From NCBI RefSeq assembly GCF_030463565.1, contig NC_134656.1, forward strand, positions 5,256,501 to 5,320,500: 64,000 nt of DNA, in the 5' to 3' direction. The notes beneath the pieces were generated by a model. That model saw only the letters and a program-made list of their open reading frames with translations, made no database searches and was not told the origin of the DNA. Origin of the DNA: Pelecanus crispus. Taxonomy: Eukaryota > Chordata > Aves > Pelecaniformes > Pelecanidae. Positions 1 to 13,988 of this stretch are shown piece after piece (the first letter of the stretch is position 1; the number at the start of each line of letters is the position of its first letter). Both the position numbers and the translations under genes were made by a program.

Positions 1-1019
1 CTCAGCTGCTCCTCAGAAGGCCTGTGCTCCAGACCCTTCACCAGCCTTGTTGCCCTTCTCTGAACACGCTCCAGCACCTCAATGTCTTTCTTGTAGTGAG
101 GGGCCCAAAACTGGACACAGTATTCCAGGTGCGGCCTCACCAGCGCCGAGTACAGGGGAACAATCACCTCCCTGCTCCTGCTGGCCACGCTATTCCTGAT
201 ACAGGCCAGGATGCTGTTGGCCCTCTTGGCCACCTGGGCACACTGCTGGCTCGTGTTCAGCCAGCTGTCTACCAACACCCCCAGGTCCTTTTCTGCCAGG
301 CAGCTTTCCAGCCACTCTTCCCCAAGCCTGGAGCGCTGCATGGGGTTGTTGTGACCCAAGTGCAGGACCTGGCACTTGGCCTTGTTGAACCTCATACAGT
401 TGGCCTCGGCCCATCGATCCAGCCTGTCCAGGTCCCTCTGCAGGGCCCTCCTACCCTCCAGCAGATCGACAATCCCACCCAGTTTGGTGTCATCTGCAAA
501 CTTACTGAGGGCGCACTCAATCCCCTCATCCAGATCATCGATAAAGATATGAAACAAGGCTGGCCCCAAAACAGAGCTCTGGGGAACACCGCTCGTGACC
601 GGCCGCCAACTGCACTTAACTCCATTTACCACAACTCTCTGGGCTCGGCCACCCAACCAGTTTTTTACCCAGCAAAGACTACGCCCGTCCAAGCCATTAG
701 CTGCCAGTTTCCCAAGGAGAATATTATGGGAGACAGTGTCAAAAGCTTTGCTGAAGTCCAGGTAAATGACATCCACAGCCTTTCCATCATCTACCAGGCG
801 GGTCACCAGGTCATAAAAGGAGATCAGGTTGGTCAAGCAGGACCTGTGTTTCATGAACCCATGCTGGCTGGGCCTGATCCCCTGGTTGACCTGCACTTGC
901 CTTTTGAGTTCACTCAATATGAACCTCTCCATAATCTTTCCCGGCACCGAGGTCAGGCTGACAGGCCTGTAGTTTCCCGGGTCCTCCTTCCGGCCCTTCT
1001 TGTAGATGGGCGTCACATT
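1..1019 (-). mobile_element. CR1 LINE, reverse-transcriptase part of ORF2, 5'-truncated
   Basis: Reading the minus strand from position 1019 to 3 gives 339 codons with no stop and no frameshift. The translation has the hallmarks of the CR1 [22 protein letters not shown] near the start, [14 protein letters not shown] (motif A region), [11 protein letters not shown] (motif B region, where the usual PQGS reads PQSS) and [10 protein letters not shown] (catalytic DD). The C-terminal part follows to the window edge ([15 protein letters not shown]). The element is truncated on its 5' side at about 1019, where homology stops abruptly, as is usual for target-primed LINE insertions. Its 3' end lies left of the window. 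It cannot be autonomous because the endonuclease is absent. The open frame indicates a young insertion. Plus-strand and other minus-strand ORFs here are antisense or off-frame shadows. Confidence 0.95.
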
Positions 1020-4000
1020 GGCAATTGTATGCTGAGTTGTAACAAAGAGCTGCTATCAGTGTGTAAATGCCCCATTAAATCATACTTAGGAAAAAAGTAA
1101 GCATATGTGAGTAAGAAAAAGTGTGTCCTCCAAGGATTTCAATACTCTCAACTGATTTATATGCTCAACTTGGTTGTACGAGGTCACATCATCACTGAAT
1201 TCCTTTTTAAATATAAGTCTACAATGGTACATTTTATTTAAAGAAAGTTATTGAAATAACTGTACCTGTGCAGACAGGTTGAGGCAGTTGAGCTGGTCAA
1301 TTCATGCCCACAACACATCTCTTCTACTTGGTAAATGAACTCAGTTTTACCAAGGTACCTAACAGACAAGCCACAAGGTCAGATGTTGCTTTCCAGACAA
1401 GCAGGCAAAAGCAAGATTTCACATGATCTGCTGTGGTTGTTTGCTATGTCACTTTTACTCATGCAAGCCAAGAGGCAGAGGTCTGGTTTTGATCCTTCCT
1501 CTTTCTGAGAAATCAGCTTGGGTTTGGGACTTCCCCCACCATTTCTGTTATCTACTAGTTTCTAACTCTGGCACATTTCCTTAGCCTTATTTATCAATCA
1601 GCCTGTTCTTGCCTATGAAGGACTTCTGAGGAGCTGGATGTAAGAGTAAGGCACTTTATGGGAATACCTTGATATCATCTCAGAGCGAGGACTTTGCTTT
1701 GTAACCAGCTGAGTAGATGCCTACTTCTAAAAGGAGAGTTACCCTCTTTGGAAAACTGGGCAGCTCACAGAGCAAGAATCTAAACTGTTAAGTGTGGGAT
1801 TTATGGGTTTTAAGAGCTGAAGTTTCAAGTTTTGGTTCTGCATTGCTTTACATCTTGTTCTGTCAGCCACTAAATGTAACACCACCAAGGTGGGAAGCTT
1901 AAGCTCCTGGTGTTCCTCAGTGTCTCAGATTTAGTGTGCTCAGTCGGTATTGCTCCCAGAAAGTAACACTTACATGCCCACTCCCACACATGCATAAAAA
2001 TAAAATGTAATGTCTAAAGCATTAGAACAAATGTAAATAGAGTCTTGGTATTTAAATTCATCTTTCTCAGTTAGTTTTTTCATATAAAAATTAAACTTAA
2101 GATAATTATTTGAAGAAATTAATTTTTCAAAGAACAAAATGCCATGATTTGTTACACAGTCAAATATAATCTTTTGCTTTTTTCTTAGTTTAGGTAGATC
2201 AACAAAGTTATCTGAGTTTGACAAGAAAAAAGGTGAGGGGATTTTGATCTTTAGAAACAACTTAACATTAAAAATACTCTAACATGACAGTTGATGCATA
2301 GTTTAATTTCCTTTCTTCCCCCCAGTTAGGACTTTTCCATTACCAAACTACCAGTGATCACAGAAATGCAACAGTGCCATCTCTAGGACAGACTCAACAT
2401 CCCCTCCACTGTAGGATATGTCAAGGAAGTTCAGTAAAAAATGGTAGAGGACACGTGTGAATTCACCCTTAGACTTCTACAGAAAAGTAAGATGATTGCA
2501 AAAAAAAGGCTCATGTGATTCCCCCACACACACTTGTTCTGAAGTCTGATGAAAGTGTTCGTAGTTTCATCTGAGCTTAGCTTCCCAGACCTCTTGGTCT
2601 TTGTGAGCCCTTTGCATTCCCTGGGTGTTTTCAATCAGTAAGAACAGACCTGCAGTTTTCAGAGCAAATCCTTCCAAGTGTTTCAGAATGCAGCCATGGA
2701 TGACAGTGAAAGGGAAGCCCAGGCTTATTTTTCACATTCAGATACAGCTAAAACACCACAAATATTGTTGGACTGACACAATTATACATCCTTCCTATCC
2801 CAACTCTGTTCTTTAATGGTTTCATTAGATTTCCCACACCAGCATTTTTGTTTATTCAATTAGAAGAGCAAAATGTCTGCATTACAGCACCAAAGTATTT
2901 GATCAACTCTGTTCAAAATCTTTCAGTTAATTTTCTTCTAGTATATTTTTAATTTTCCTTGCTATTTGATAAACTATGTCATCAAAAATAAGTCTAATTT
3001 TTAAAAACAAAATTCAGAGTTACATTATGATAATTTTTATTAGACTGTATGTTTGCAAAGAACTATAATTTGGAAATTGATACATGAAAAAAAATTTATT
3101 ACAGAAAAAAGAACCCATAACTCTACAATGCTTTATCATTCAGTGGATGGAAATATCTGCACTAATTCTGTTAGGTTCAGATTTTCTGTTTTCTACAGTG
3201 TGCACATTGTTTCAGAACTTCTGACACAGATTTATAAAAATTCTGATGCTAATTATCTGTGTATATCTTTGAGTATACTCTTGAAATGCCCTGCCATATG
3301 CTTCATTTAGAAATGGTTTAGATTTCTGATTCTAGACAGCCACTCTCTTTAAATTCAATTGCCATGGTACTAAAGAGCACATTTACTGTGGAAGCTACGA
3401 GAATGTAGGAAGGTTACAGTATCACCTGCATTGCACATCAAAAAGTTGAAAAATACAAATGCTGTATACAGGCCAAAAAGAGAAGAATTTGTATCTAGGA
3501 GACTTTTCCCACAGAGAAGGTAGATGATACAATTAACCTCTCATTTAATGTATTTGGGAAGAAACAAACTTTGAGCGAATTATATTAGAAAGACAATTTC
3601 TTACTTGCCTCTGTGTCTGAAGGAGTTACTTCTGGCAGCTTTGGAGACAGCATATTGCGCCAAATGAACTCCTCCTCTGGAATTCCTCTTTTTTTACCTG
3701 CTCTAATCTATATCCAAGAATAATATGTATTCCTTACAGTACATCATATTGTGGTTTTTATTTCAATCAAGAGCATGAGAGAAAGATTAATGAAAGGAGT
3801 GTTGTCTCAGTGATCGTATAGAAAGAGTATATAGTAAGACAACAGAGTAAGAGTCAAAAGGTGAGACCAAACAACTTTTTCATATGTTCTCTTAAGGTGC
3901 AAAATGTCTTAAGAAACTGTAAACTGTAAGTGTTGTATGAGACACCTTGCTATAGTCTTAATACATACAAAAAGATGCTTCTGGATCACTACCATTTTCA

Positions 4001-7000
4001 TTTCAAATCTTGCCAAAGCAACATTTGCTGCTTCTCCTGTTTACAGAAAACCCTGCTAATTTGTTTGAGGTGTAAAGATTTCAAAAAATTAAAATGAATT
4101 TCCTATATAATAAATGGTGTTTTAAGCTTTTCTACAAAACCTGGAAAATTTGAGAGCCAGAAGCCTTCCTCTTTAAAGCAAATACTACCATAGTCTATCT
4201 GCCTTCATTCTAAACACTTTTTATTTTTAAAAAGAAAAGGTCTTGATCACCTCAGCTCATCAGTCCATCATACTCATTCCCCACTTAAACAGGGCATTCT
4301 ACAAGGACTATGGAATATTCTTGTAGCCTTTCTTTCCTTGGAAATAAGAAAAGAAGGATTTGTTTCTGCTTCATCTAACTTTCTCCTGCCCTAAGAAAAC
4401 TAAAGCATATTGTTTTGTCCTCAAAAGCTTCAATTTATCCTCCTTCCTTTTATCAGCATTCTCTTCAGTGAAAAGACTTCTTATTTTCTCCTATCAGGTG
4501 GACCTAAGAAGACTACCTTAGTCATCATTTCCTATGTTTTATGTTGTGTCTTGGGGTCACAGTCCCTTTTCTTTTCACCATACAACATAAAGGGAATACA
4601 ATTTGTTCCTGGTCAATACCAATAACAGGTTATGGGATCAGAGAGTTAATTCATCTCTATGACATCACTCATGTTCCATCTAGTTCTGCCCCTATCTCAC
4701 CACCAAGAGATGCCCCTCGTTGACTCATCTCTTGTTTAAAACCACCGTAACTGAAAGAAAAGGCAGAAAATACACTATACATCTTTTCTCTTCTGACTGA
4801 TCTCAAGGAGGTGGGGCAAGGGCTTATGCTGCCCTCTTCCCTTTCTGAACAACACTAGCAGAATCCAATCAGGCTTCTCATTTTTAATTCTCTTCCCCCT
4901 GCCCCCCCTTTAGTTTAGTATTATTTTGTTGTACAGAGTCCTGCTTTCTGGTATGCAGACTTATGACCACAACTATGTGTGACAGCTTGAGACTACCCAG
5001 ACACGTTCTGTCTTATGCCTTTAGCCAAACTTAATATAGGTCCTGTAGTTTATCATGGATATAGAGAACTTGGAGGACTTAAGGGCATTAGAAAAGGACA
5101 ATGCTGATTTCTTCTGTCTGAAGGATTGCATTAATATTTTCTGCCAGTAACAGATTAAAGTGTTGGGAACACAGAAGTGCAGTAATGAGCTCAATAAAAC
5201 AGAATTATTCTGTGCTGCCTTAATATATTGGAATCACCGCTAACTACCATTTTAATGTTACTCGGGCTATGTGCTGACAAGATTTCTCCACAAAATGGAT
5301 GAGTTAATTGTTCCTTCTAATTGTTTTATTTCTGAACTGGAATTCCTTCCAGATTTCACCATCCTTTTATGACTTTCTGCATGTTTCCAGCCATGTGATG
5401 ATGACCGATGTGTGTCTTTGGTAGTCTCACGGTTGATCTCTGTCTATGATCTAGTATCTCTCTAAGCTGACAGTTCTGTTTCTACTGTGACACTTTGTCC
5501 ATCTATTTAAAATGTTTCTGCACAACATCTGTCCCCTTATTTTTCCTTCATCTTTTACTCCAAACTGTCTAAGCGCTCATTTGTCACTTGGTTACATACT
5601 GTTTTTTCATATGCATCACAATGATTAGTGATGCATACAGGGGCATAAGCAGTCAAGTTGTATCTAAAGAAAACACTCATATGTGTTATTGACACTAAAA
5701 TGTTATTTGGACAGATCTCCAAATACTTACAAGTGTGCTTAATTGCTATGAGAATTTTGTTTTTTCTGTCAGTTGACATCAGTGGAGCTGTTCAGGGTAA
5801 TGAAGTCACATGAGATTACAAGTTAGGGGCTACTGAAATAACAGGGTCCGTGGCTATGCAGCCACATGGATTCAAGCAGCAAGCTCTGCACAGTCTGCCC
5901 CTTCTCCTTGCCTGGAGCCCCACTGAAGTATCAAGTTTGCCCATATGATAATCCATGTGAAACCATAGACTCAGGCCACAGCAGAATGAACGCCTTGCCT
6001 TCACTGGGTATACATATCTTTACAAGTATTTGGTGGACAGGATGCTGTATGCTTTTCGTGGAACAGTTGCAATGGCTGGACCAATGAACAATGACTTTTA
6101 AATACTTTTGACATCCATATAATCTTGAAACCTCAGGAAAAGCAGACAGTGATGGTCACATGTTTGTATAGCATCTGTGGGATGATCCTTTTAAAATGCA
6201 TATTTTCATTATCTTCCTCTTCTATGAGGCCTTTCAGGAATTAGTTTGAAGGACAGTGTGCCAATTTAAGCATCTAACTAGTGTCATGTGATAGTTAACT
6301 GAAAGTTAACTGTAAATATTAAGTAGAACACAGAGGAAATTTGGTCAACTGTGTTCAAATGTCAATAAAACAAGGCACCTGTGTGATATTTTCAGTTTAA
6401 TATTTGCAAAGTCTACGTAGTGCTTATTACTCTGTTATATCCCCTAACTCTCCTCTACACATGAATTTCTAGCTTTTTTGGTGCTTAAAATATTTCTTCA
6501 ATATCAGGATATTTTGCTGACATAATGCTGATACTTTTAGGTGAAATTCTCATATTCTGTTATTACTTTGAAAGTATAAAAGAAATACATCTAAATCATT
6601 GCAAAGAAAGCTATAACATTGCATTCTGGTGACAGAGATGAATACAAAACTTAATTTCTTATTTCTTCCTTTGTCTTTCATACAACATATCCTATGTTGG
6701 TTTCCACTATAATATTTCATATTGTCTTGTTCTCCTAAGGTCTCACAGACCCTTCAAACAGGAGAGGGAAATATTCTGTGTGTTTTACATGTAGAATATG
6801 CCTTCAAAACATCTACACTTCAATTTTACAATTTACATACATGTAGGAGACATCATCCATGAAGGGTCAGTGTTCTGTTTCTTTCAAAAGTGTGAAGGAC
6901 CCATAACTCACAAAACCCTCCAGTATGAATGAATTGTGAAGGCCTTTGTCATGAGTGAAAGAAACATAATCACTCTTCAGAGGTGAGATATTCTGTTCAC

Positions 7001-10000
7001 TCCACAGATATTCATTTTTATCTATTTAAAACAACTACAAAAAGGAATATCTATTTAAATGCTAGTGTGTGTCTTTAAGGGGAAAGGGTGACAAATGTGT
7101 TAGATTCATCAAAATATCTCTTTCTCCCTTTCTTTTATTTTTGCTTTCCTGAACATCATGATGGAAGCAGTGGATTAACCAGTTTTTTCTACTGAACTAA
7201 CATAGGCCCCGTTGAGATGGACCACTGCCTGACAAACTGTGTTTTAAAAATAGTTATCTGTATCCTGTAGCAGTCACAAAAATATGATGGTGATATTGGG
7301 TTATTTTCTGAGCTGGATTAGAAATTAGCTATGTTGGTCTAGACAAATTTAGAACCACTGACGCACTAAGAATGGATTTGGTTTTGCCTTGATTTGATTG
7401 TAATTTTTTTTTGTTACAATGATAGAGGTGCATTCACTATCCGTAGACCGAAAAAGATGCATATAGCTGACTACACTGAAAATTTTAAACTATAATTTTT
7501 AATCTCGTTCTACAGATGGGGAAAGTAAAGAACACTTGATTGACAGGTGGATTGGTGTCAGAGTCAGAAATAGATCCCAGGTCTCATGCATCTATATCCA
7601 GTATATCACCCGCAAGACCACACTTTCAGAGGACCTTAGAACTGAACTTGCTCCATGCGGGTACTAAGCATTTTATGTAATGTAGAAAATGTCACAGCTT
7701 TGTTGTCGCTAGTGGAAGTTTCCTTTGCTCAGTAGTAGATGGAACTGATCTTTAACTGAACATACCATAGAAAGAAATGTTTAAAAAAAAGATGTGAATG
7801 TGCAAACAAGTGATTTTTGAAGACCATGAATTTCATAATCAGAGTCTCAGGAAGGATCTCAAGGTTTACAAGAGTTCTGCCCTTCCACAGAGCATCATAA
7901 AACCCAAGGTGTTCTGAAGTTTTGAGAATCAGGCCCTTAAATGTGTATCTCCAAGCTAACAGTAGTTTCCCAGTACTAGACGATTTAACCTACACTGCGT
8001 GGTGACATCCCCTTCCAAGAGTGATCCCAATTCTGTCAAAAAAACTCATCCTATTCCATATTATCCAGCACTTTTTACATCAGTACAAAATTAATACTGA
8101 GTGAGTGTAAAACTCTTGTATACGTGAATAGTATTGATTTACATATGATTTGTAGTAATGAAAAAACCACAACAGAACAATGAAGAAAATGGTCCTCATC
8201 TTTTAAAGCATGCTGGAATCATTCGTCTTAAGTCATATGCAGTGCTCAGTTGGGTGTGTGCTCTGCTTTTAAGCCAACATGTTGTTGAATGATGGGTCAT
8301 AAAATTCCCAGAAAAGGTAACAAGCATATCTAAATCATCTCTCTATTCTTAGTCTAAGCTAAGACTGTGTAACAGACGTGATTTACAACATTTTGTACAA
8401 TCTGTGCGGATTAGGAAGAGGAATCTTCATAATTATATAGGCTTGCTGTTATTTAAATATTTACCAACATTAAACACCAAAGGGGCTGTGCAAATGATCC
8501 AGGGGATTCATATTGTTCTAAGCTAATATCCGTTGTACAATATTATGCAAATTGCGTAAACTTTATTTTGTTGCTTCTGCTCTGAGCAGTGTATCCCAAG
8601 GCAGCTATTCACTAAGTTGAAACAGATAAAGTTTTAATAATAAATAGTGATGATGAATAAGTCAGAAAGTTTGTGCAATGCTAATGTACTTGTTGGCCCC
8701 AGGGTACTTTATTAGATAAACAAGTAACATTTTATAAGTTGCCTGCACATAAGTGGCTTTTGTTTTCCAGGAAATGTTTATATGATAAATTATTTCAAAA
8801 CATTAGGTGTTAACAAACAAATTGTATTCACTTTCAATTTGCCACAACTTTCCTGAGACTTAAGGTTTAAACAGCAAAATTCTACATTTGTTTTACTTTA
8901 TCAAAATGACAGTAGCATGAGAAATTAAACTTTGCTATGGGATGAGGGACGAACTCATTCTGCTCTTTAATGCAGAATTCTTAAGCCAAGATATAGAGCT
9001 GCAGCTCTTTTCATTAGTATTCAGGGCATTTTCAGGACTTAGGATCATCGGATCTTAGAGAGAGTAATAATTAGGTAAAATAGTCCCAAGGAATACAGGA
9101 GTCACAGTATGCCCATATCATAGTTTTTGGCCACTTGACAGTATTGACCCATGGTAGATCAGCTGAAAGGCATTTGTATGGTTGGGAAAGAAGCCCCGCT
9201 AAATTAAAAAGGAATGAAGCATAAACAAGCTTATTTAACCAGCATGTTGTAATGAAAAACCAGCCAAATGTATTAATGACTCTTTGTACTCTGTGCAGTA
9301 TGTTCCCGTCCCATATAGGGCTGTCTTTTTCTAAAGTACATTTTGAGCATCTGCATTCTAGTTATGTTGAAAATCCCCCTGATGATGCATCAGATCTTAA
9401 TAAACACAAATCACCATCATTTGGATCTTTGCTGAATTTTTTTTAATGTAAATAACAAAACAATTTTATATCCTTGCACAGAAAGAACAGATGGTGCACT
9501 GGTGAGAAGGGTCTCTCATTACATTTTCTTGGATTTTGCAGCAGTGGTCTATAGTCTGTCTAGTTACTGCTGGACTGCTGTGAATCAGTGATGGAAACTT
9601 TTATGACATGGGACATGGCTGCAAGATTTTTGGAAAAAGACTGTTTCTCTGTAATTCCTGTCTTAGTTGGCCACCTCAGTCACAAATTCCCTTCATTTGC
9701 ACCATTCTTATGGCTGGATGGATTCTGAATCGCTGCAAAATTATCAGGAATATAAAGTCTACAAAAGGAGTCAGAAAACCAAAATGGATAGGCATTAGGT
9801 TTAATGGTTAGAATTTTGCACTACAGGAGACAAGATTCCCATTTCTGCCTCTGCCAGTTTCTCACCACTAGTTAAGATAAGTCATCTGAGTGCTAGTGGG
9901 TTCAAATAGTTGTGGCATATTTTTTAAGAAATATGTAGGGGAAATCACATTTTAATTTTCGAGAAAATTCTTTTAGCCTCATAGATGAGAAGTAACATGG

Positions 10001-12934
10001 AAAAATCCTTCTTTTGGCTGTACATCAGCACACCTGTGCTCAAATTTATTTCAGAATGAGGCATAAAGATATGCAAAGAATAAGGGAGAAACATGGATTC
10101 CGTTTTTAAAACTCAAAGGCTGTTTGAACTTTGTAGAATTTGGGCATGGTTTTGAGAACAGTGAAAAGGACAGAGAAAATTTCAACTAGCTATCTGCTAT
10201 CTATTCCCCAAAATTAATTTGAACATTGAGATATTTGGCTTATGCACATAGAGGATCCAACATGCAGCCTGCTCTCCAACTATGGGAAACCTCTTTCCCT
10301 CACATCCCTGTTCTGCACTGAGGTGAAGTTCCTGGTGTTCAGATTCTTGCTAGAGAGAGAGAGAGTGATGTTTGACTTAAAATTTAGACATAAGATTTCT
10401 ATGAAAGTATGAGTTGAAATTGGCTTTGAAAAAAATTTTTTTTAAAACTTAAGCAGTTGAGGAACTTCCTATGAGGTCTTCTAGAATATCACTTCAGTGC
10501 TTGTCAAGTGTCTTTTTTCTCTTTGAATTTTCCACATTAATCGTCGTTGCTATGATACATCAAGCCCGCTGGTAGCAGCATACAACATGATTCATTTCAT
10601 GGGCAGGAGATCTCATGACAAAGACTTATCAGAGCGGGAAATTAGAAAGATGCTGTTCCTGAAAGCCATTAGCATAAGAAGGCACCTAAATATAATTAAA
10701 AATAATTTACCCTTAGAAGAAAATTAAAACATTTTAGATAAAAGAAAAGTCTGGCAAAAATACATTGAACTTGTACTTTTAATATGTGTTGTGGAAACCA
10801 TCTTTCACCACACTTGTGCAGTAGATGAGCATTAAAAATTTCTTCTGAAAATATTACATACCCAAATTTTTTTAGTTCAGACCTTCTGGAAGCTAAGTAT
10901 CTTCTCTGATGAAAACGGAAACTAATTATGCACTTCCCTCTACATTCTTTCAACATTACTCTTTGCTGGTAAAAGACGTATCACTTCCATTCATCCATCT
11001 TCCACATCCTCCTAACTACATTAAAATAGTCAATTACAGTCCTTTATTTCTAGAGTGAAAGGTCCATTAGTTTGCAAATTTCTGCAGAACAGCTAAGCAT
11101 ACTAACTTTTGTTTTGACATTTGAGAAGAAGATGTTCTTCGGGAGATAATGAACCAGATCCTCAACAGATATATGTCAAAATAATTGTTTGGCATGAGCG
11201 GAAAAGAGATGGGGGGCATGACATGGCTTGGGTTATAAAGTGAGGAAAACAGTATTTTTAATGTAATTAAAACGGGATTTAAAAGGTTAAACAGAAACTG
11301 AATAGTGAGTTTGCACCAGAACTAGCAAAAGATTACTCAAGAGATGGCCTTTCATTACATCTGAATGGATACAGACTAATCTAAATCTTCACCTCAGAAT
11401 CGTAACATTTTCCAAAAACGCTTGCAGATTTTAAAATATGGTCCTAACACTTGATTTCTGGTTTGTGACCTTGTTTCTCTTCTTGTCAAATCACCAGTAA
11501 CTCTGTGTGTGTTGAATTCATCCAGCATTGCAGTTCTAGGAAACATGTTAGTTGGTTATGTCTAGCAAGGAGTTGACTTATTCCTGAGTTAAACCACAAT
11601 TCTCATGGCTTATGAAGGTTATATTTTTACCAAGAAGTAACATAATTATGTAAAATAAATGCATGTGTGTGCTTATATAGGCTTACATGTCCGAGACCAG
11701 TGTGCTTATAGACACAAGATGAAGGTAACAAAGAACTGCAAAGAGAGTTCTTTTTCACAGCACTCCTGTAAGAGCTAATTAATTCCACTTTCTTCCTGCA
11801 AACAACAAAGCTTTTTTAAAAAAAATATATAATATTTCCATCTCTCTGTGACCTCAATTGTAAGAGGCTATTTAGACAAATTATCTGAGTGCCGGTTTGC
11901 ACAAAGCTGCTGAACTCCACCAAGAAAAAAGGCAGCTTGCAATCTTCTTCAGAGGATTTACTCAGCACTACAGTGAAAGCAGATAAGATTTGGTATTAGA
12001 ATTCACATTGTTTTCACTAGTGAGATGCACTCTTCAAATAGCTGATAAAATGTCAGTTATGCTGTATTAAGTGTAGTATATAAATTGAATCAATCCCATA
12101 CATAATTGCTCCCTTCTTTCAAACCAAACGAAACATGTACAACCCTCAACACCCCGATGCGTGCCTTAAGGCTCTGTTTTAACAGCTTGCATGTAATTTG
12201 CATTTAGCAAGCATCAGCTATGACAATTTTTACATTTGGAAATACCACAAGACAAGTACACTGGAAAAAAGACTCAAGATAAATTAGCACATCTTAGCAA
12301 TGACACAGCAATAAAACATACATTATATCACTAGCCTACATACAGTACAAAAACTTGAAGCCATTTTTTCAGCTGCTCTCAAGATAGATTCTTAACTTAC
12401 TGGCCAAATTCTCATTTTGTAGAGTTTATATTTATAACACAAAGAAGCAGAATCAGACTGGGTAACTTATTGACTAGCAGATTTCAATGCACAAAACTGG
12501 CATAGACCTACTTTACAATCTTTATAATTTTAATTATCACAGCTACCTTGATAGGGTCCTTGCTGCAGAGAAAGATATTCTGCAATTCTTGACTGGAATC
12601 CCTCTTAAAATATACTGGCCTCTCCAAACGTGCCTGTAGACTCATGAAAGGAGAAATTCAAAAGGCAACATTTTGAAAGAGAACCTACTGAACTTGTGTA
12701 TGGAAAGAATGGAGAAGAGGAAAAAATAAAATTTATTTGGTAACTGTCAAAGTAACATAGCTTGAATTCTCACACTGCTGCAGATTTTTTGTTATCCTGG
12801 CAAATTGGAGGGGAAGAGATGGGAGTGCATCCTCACCAACTCAACTTTTTGTTTCTTGCCTGGTAACCCATCTCTCTGCTCTTGCTCTTGAACTGCGACG
12901 CTCACCAAAGCTAGAAACTTAATTTTTGCACTGC
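1020..12934. other. AT-rich non-coding stretch, no gene seen
   Basis: No ORF here has a recognisable domain or a consistent series of splice sites. The longest are under 100 codons, as expected by chance. I see no LTR ends, no CR1 tail and no RNA gene. A short (GA)n run lies at about 10352-10365. Positions 8400-8830 and 11640-12400 look like possible conserved non-coding elements (see findings). Confidence 0.6.
8400..8830. other. Candidate conserved non-coding element (weak)
   Basis: This AT-rich block has many TAAT cores and a perfect octamer ATGCAAAT at 8545-8552, with no repeat signature and no coding frame. Such composition is common in developmental enhancers within gene deserts, but it also occurs by chance. 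Only a cross-species alignment could show conservation. This is an inference. Confidence 0.2.
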
Positions 12935-12960
12935 AAAAAAAAAAGAAAAAAAAAAAAAAA
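12935..12960 (+). repeat. Poly(A) tract
   Basis: Twenty-six bases, all A except one G at 12945. No LINE or retrocopy body was recognised upstream, so it is annotated only as a simple repeat. Confidence 0.9.
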
Positions 12961-13379
12961 CAAACTCATCAACCACAAAAATCAGAGAAAGCATGCAACT
13001 CCATAATAGTCACTTAGTGGCTAAAGAACTACTGAAGTTTTCACTGGCTTTTTTTCTCTTAATGTAAACATGAAATATAGGTAAATGTGTCCTTGCAAAG
13101 AGTTTTTGTGTGTAATCAATGGGTATCTTCTGCAGCTAAACTTAATTGTGTTCACTAGTTTGTACAATGCTGGTATTTGTCAGTGGCAGCAGCATCTCAT
13201 GGTCTGTGGTATTCATCCAAACTGAGTAGTAACTTTGAGGTTCAGTTCTGCATATAAAGTTAATCAAGACAGCTCCATTGGTTTCAGCATATACTGGATG
13301 AAATATTGGTTATATACCTTTTAGGAGTGTTTCATTACAGTTTCTTATCTTCAAATGATTCTGTTTCTTCAAAAGACCC

Positions 13380-13394
13380 TTTTTTTTTTTTTTT
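13380..13394 (+). repeat. Poly(T) tract
   Basis: Fifteen consecutive T. No retrocopy structure was recognised beside it. Confidence 0.85.
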
Positions 13395-13962
13395 CCCTTG
13401 GGAAGTAACATGTGAATTATTCCTCTTTCAGCATTCATTCTGCTGCTAGCATGGCTTGCATGAAAACAACAGTCTTGGTACTTGTAAAGTCCTCTTGTGA
13501 TAGCTCTAGAAAAGCCCAGAAGGGCCTGACAGTTATATTCACTACCAATAGATCATCCACGAGTAGGTTAAGATGAAAATTAGTTCATTACAAAATTATA
13601 ATGTCATAGTGAAAACAACATCCTTTTCTGCACAATAAACTTACAGCATATGTCTAATGTGGAAAACGCAGCCCACAGACAATCACTTGCAGCAGTCTGT
13701 ATTGCATATTAAACAACCAGAACTGCCTCCTTCTGGGCTATGTGTAAATAAATGATCACAGTATTAGTCTTCAAACAGTCTGACTTTAGAGAAGAGAAAA
13801 TAAAGGCAGTGTAATGCTGACACACAAACCTTACAAAAGGCACTTGGCTCAACTCAGATGCAGCCTTTTTACTATTAAACCAAAATAACTCAAAAAAATT
13901 GTTAGTGGATCACTGTTCCCTGGTGGCTCCAGCAAGCCTCTTAGGGCTCTGTGAATAATTGA

Positions 13963-13988
13963 TTTTTTTTTTTTTTTTTTTTTTTTTT
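13963..13988 (+). repeat. Poly(T) tract, 26 T
   Basis: An uninterrupted run of 26 T. On the minus strand it is a poly(A), as a retrocopy tail would be, but no recognisable gene-derived sequence lies on the 3'-proximal side (right of it), so a processed pseudogene is not called. Confidence 0.9.

Noticed and set aside
24..1100. 358-codon plus-strand ORF
   Set aside because: It is antisense to the CR1 RT frame, which is open on the minus strand and has clear RT motifs.
12935..13988. Poly(A)/poly(T) tracts as tails of processed pseudogenes
   Set aside because: No gene-like sequence or target duplication was found beside them.
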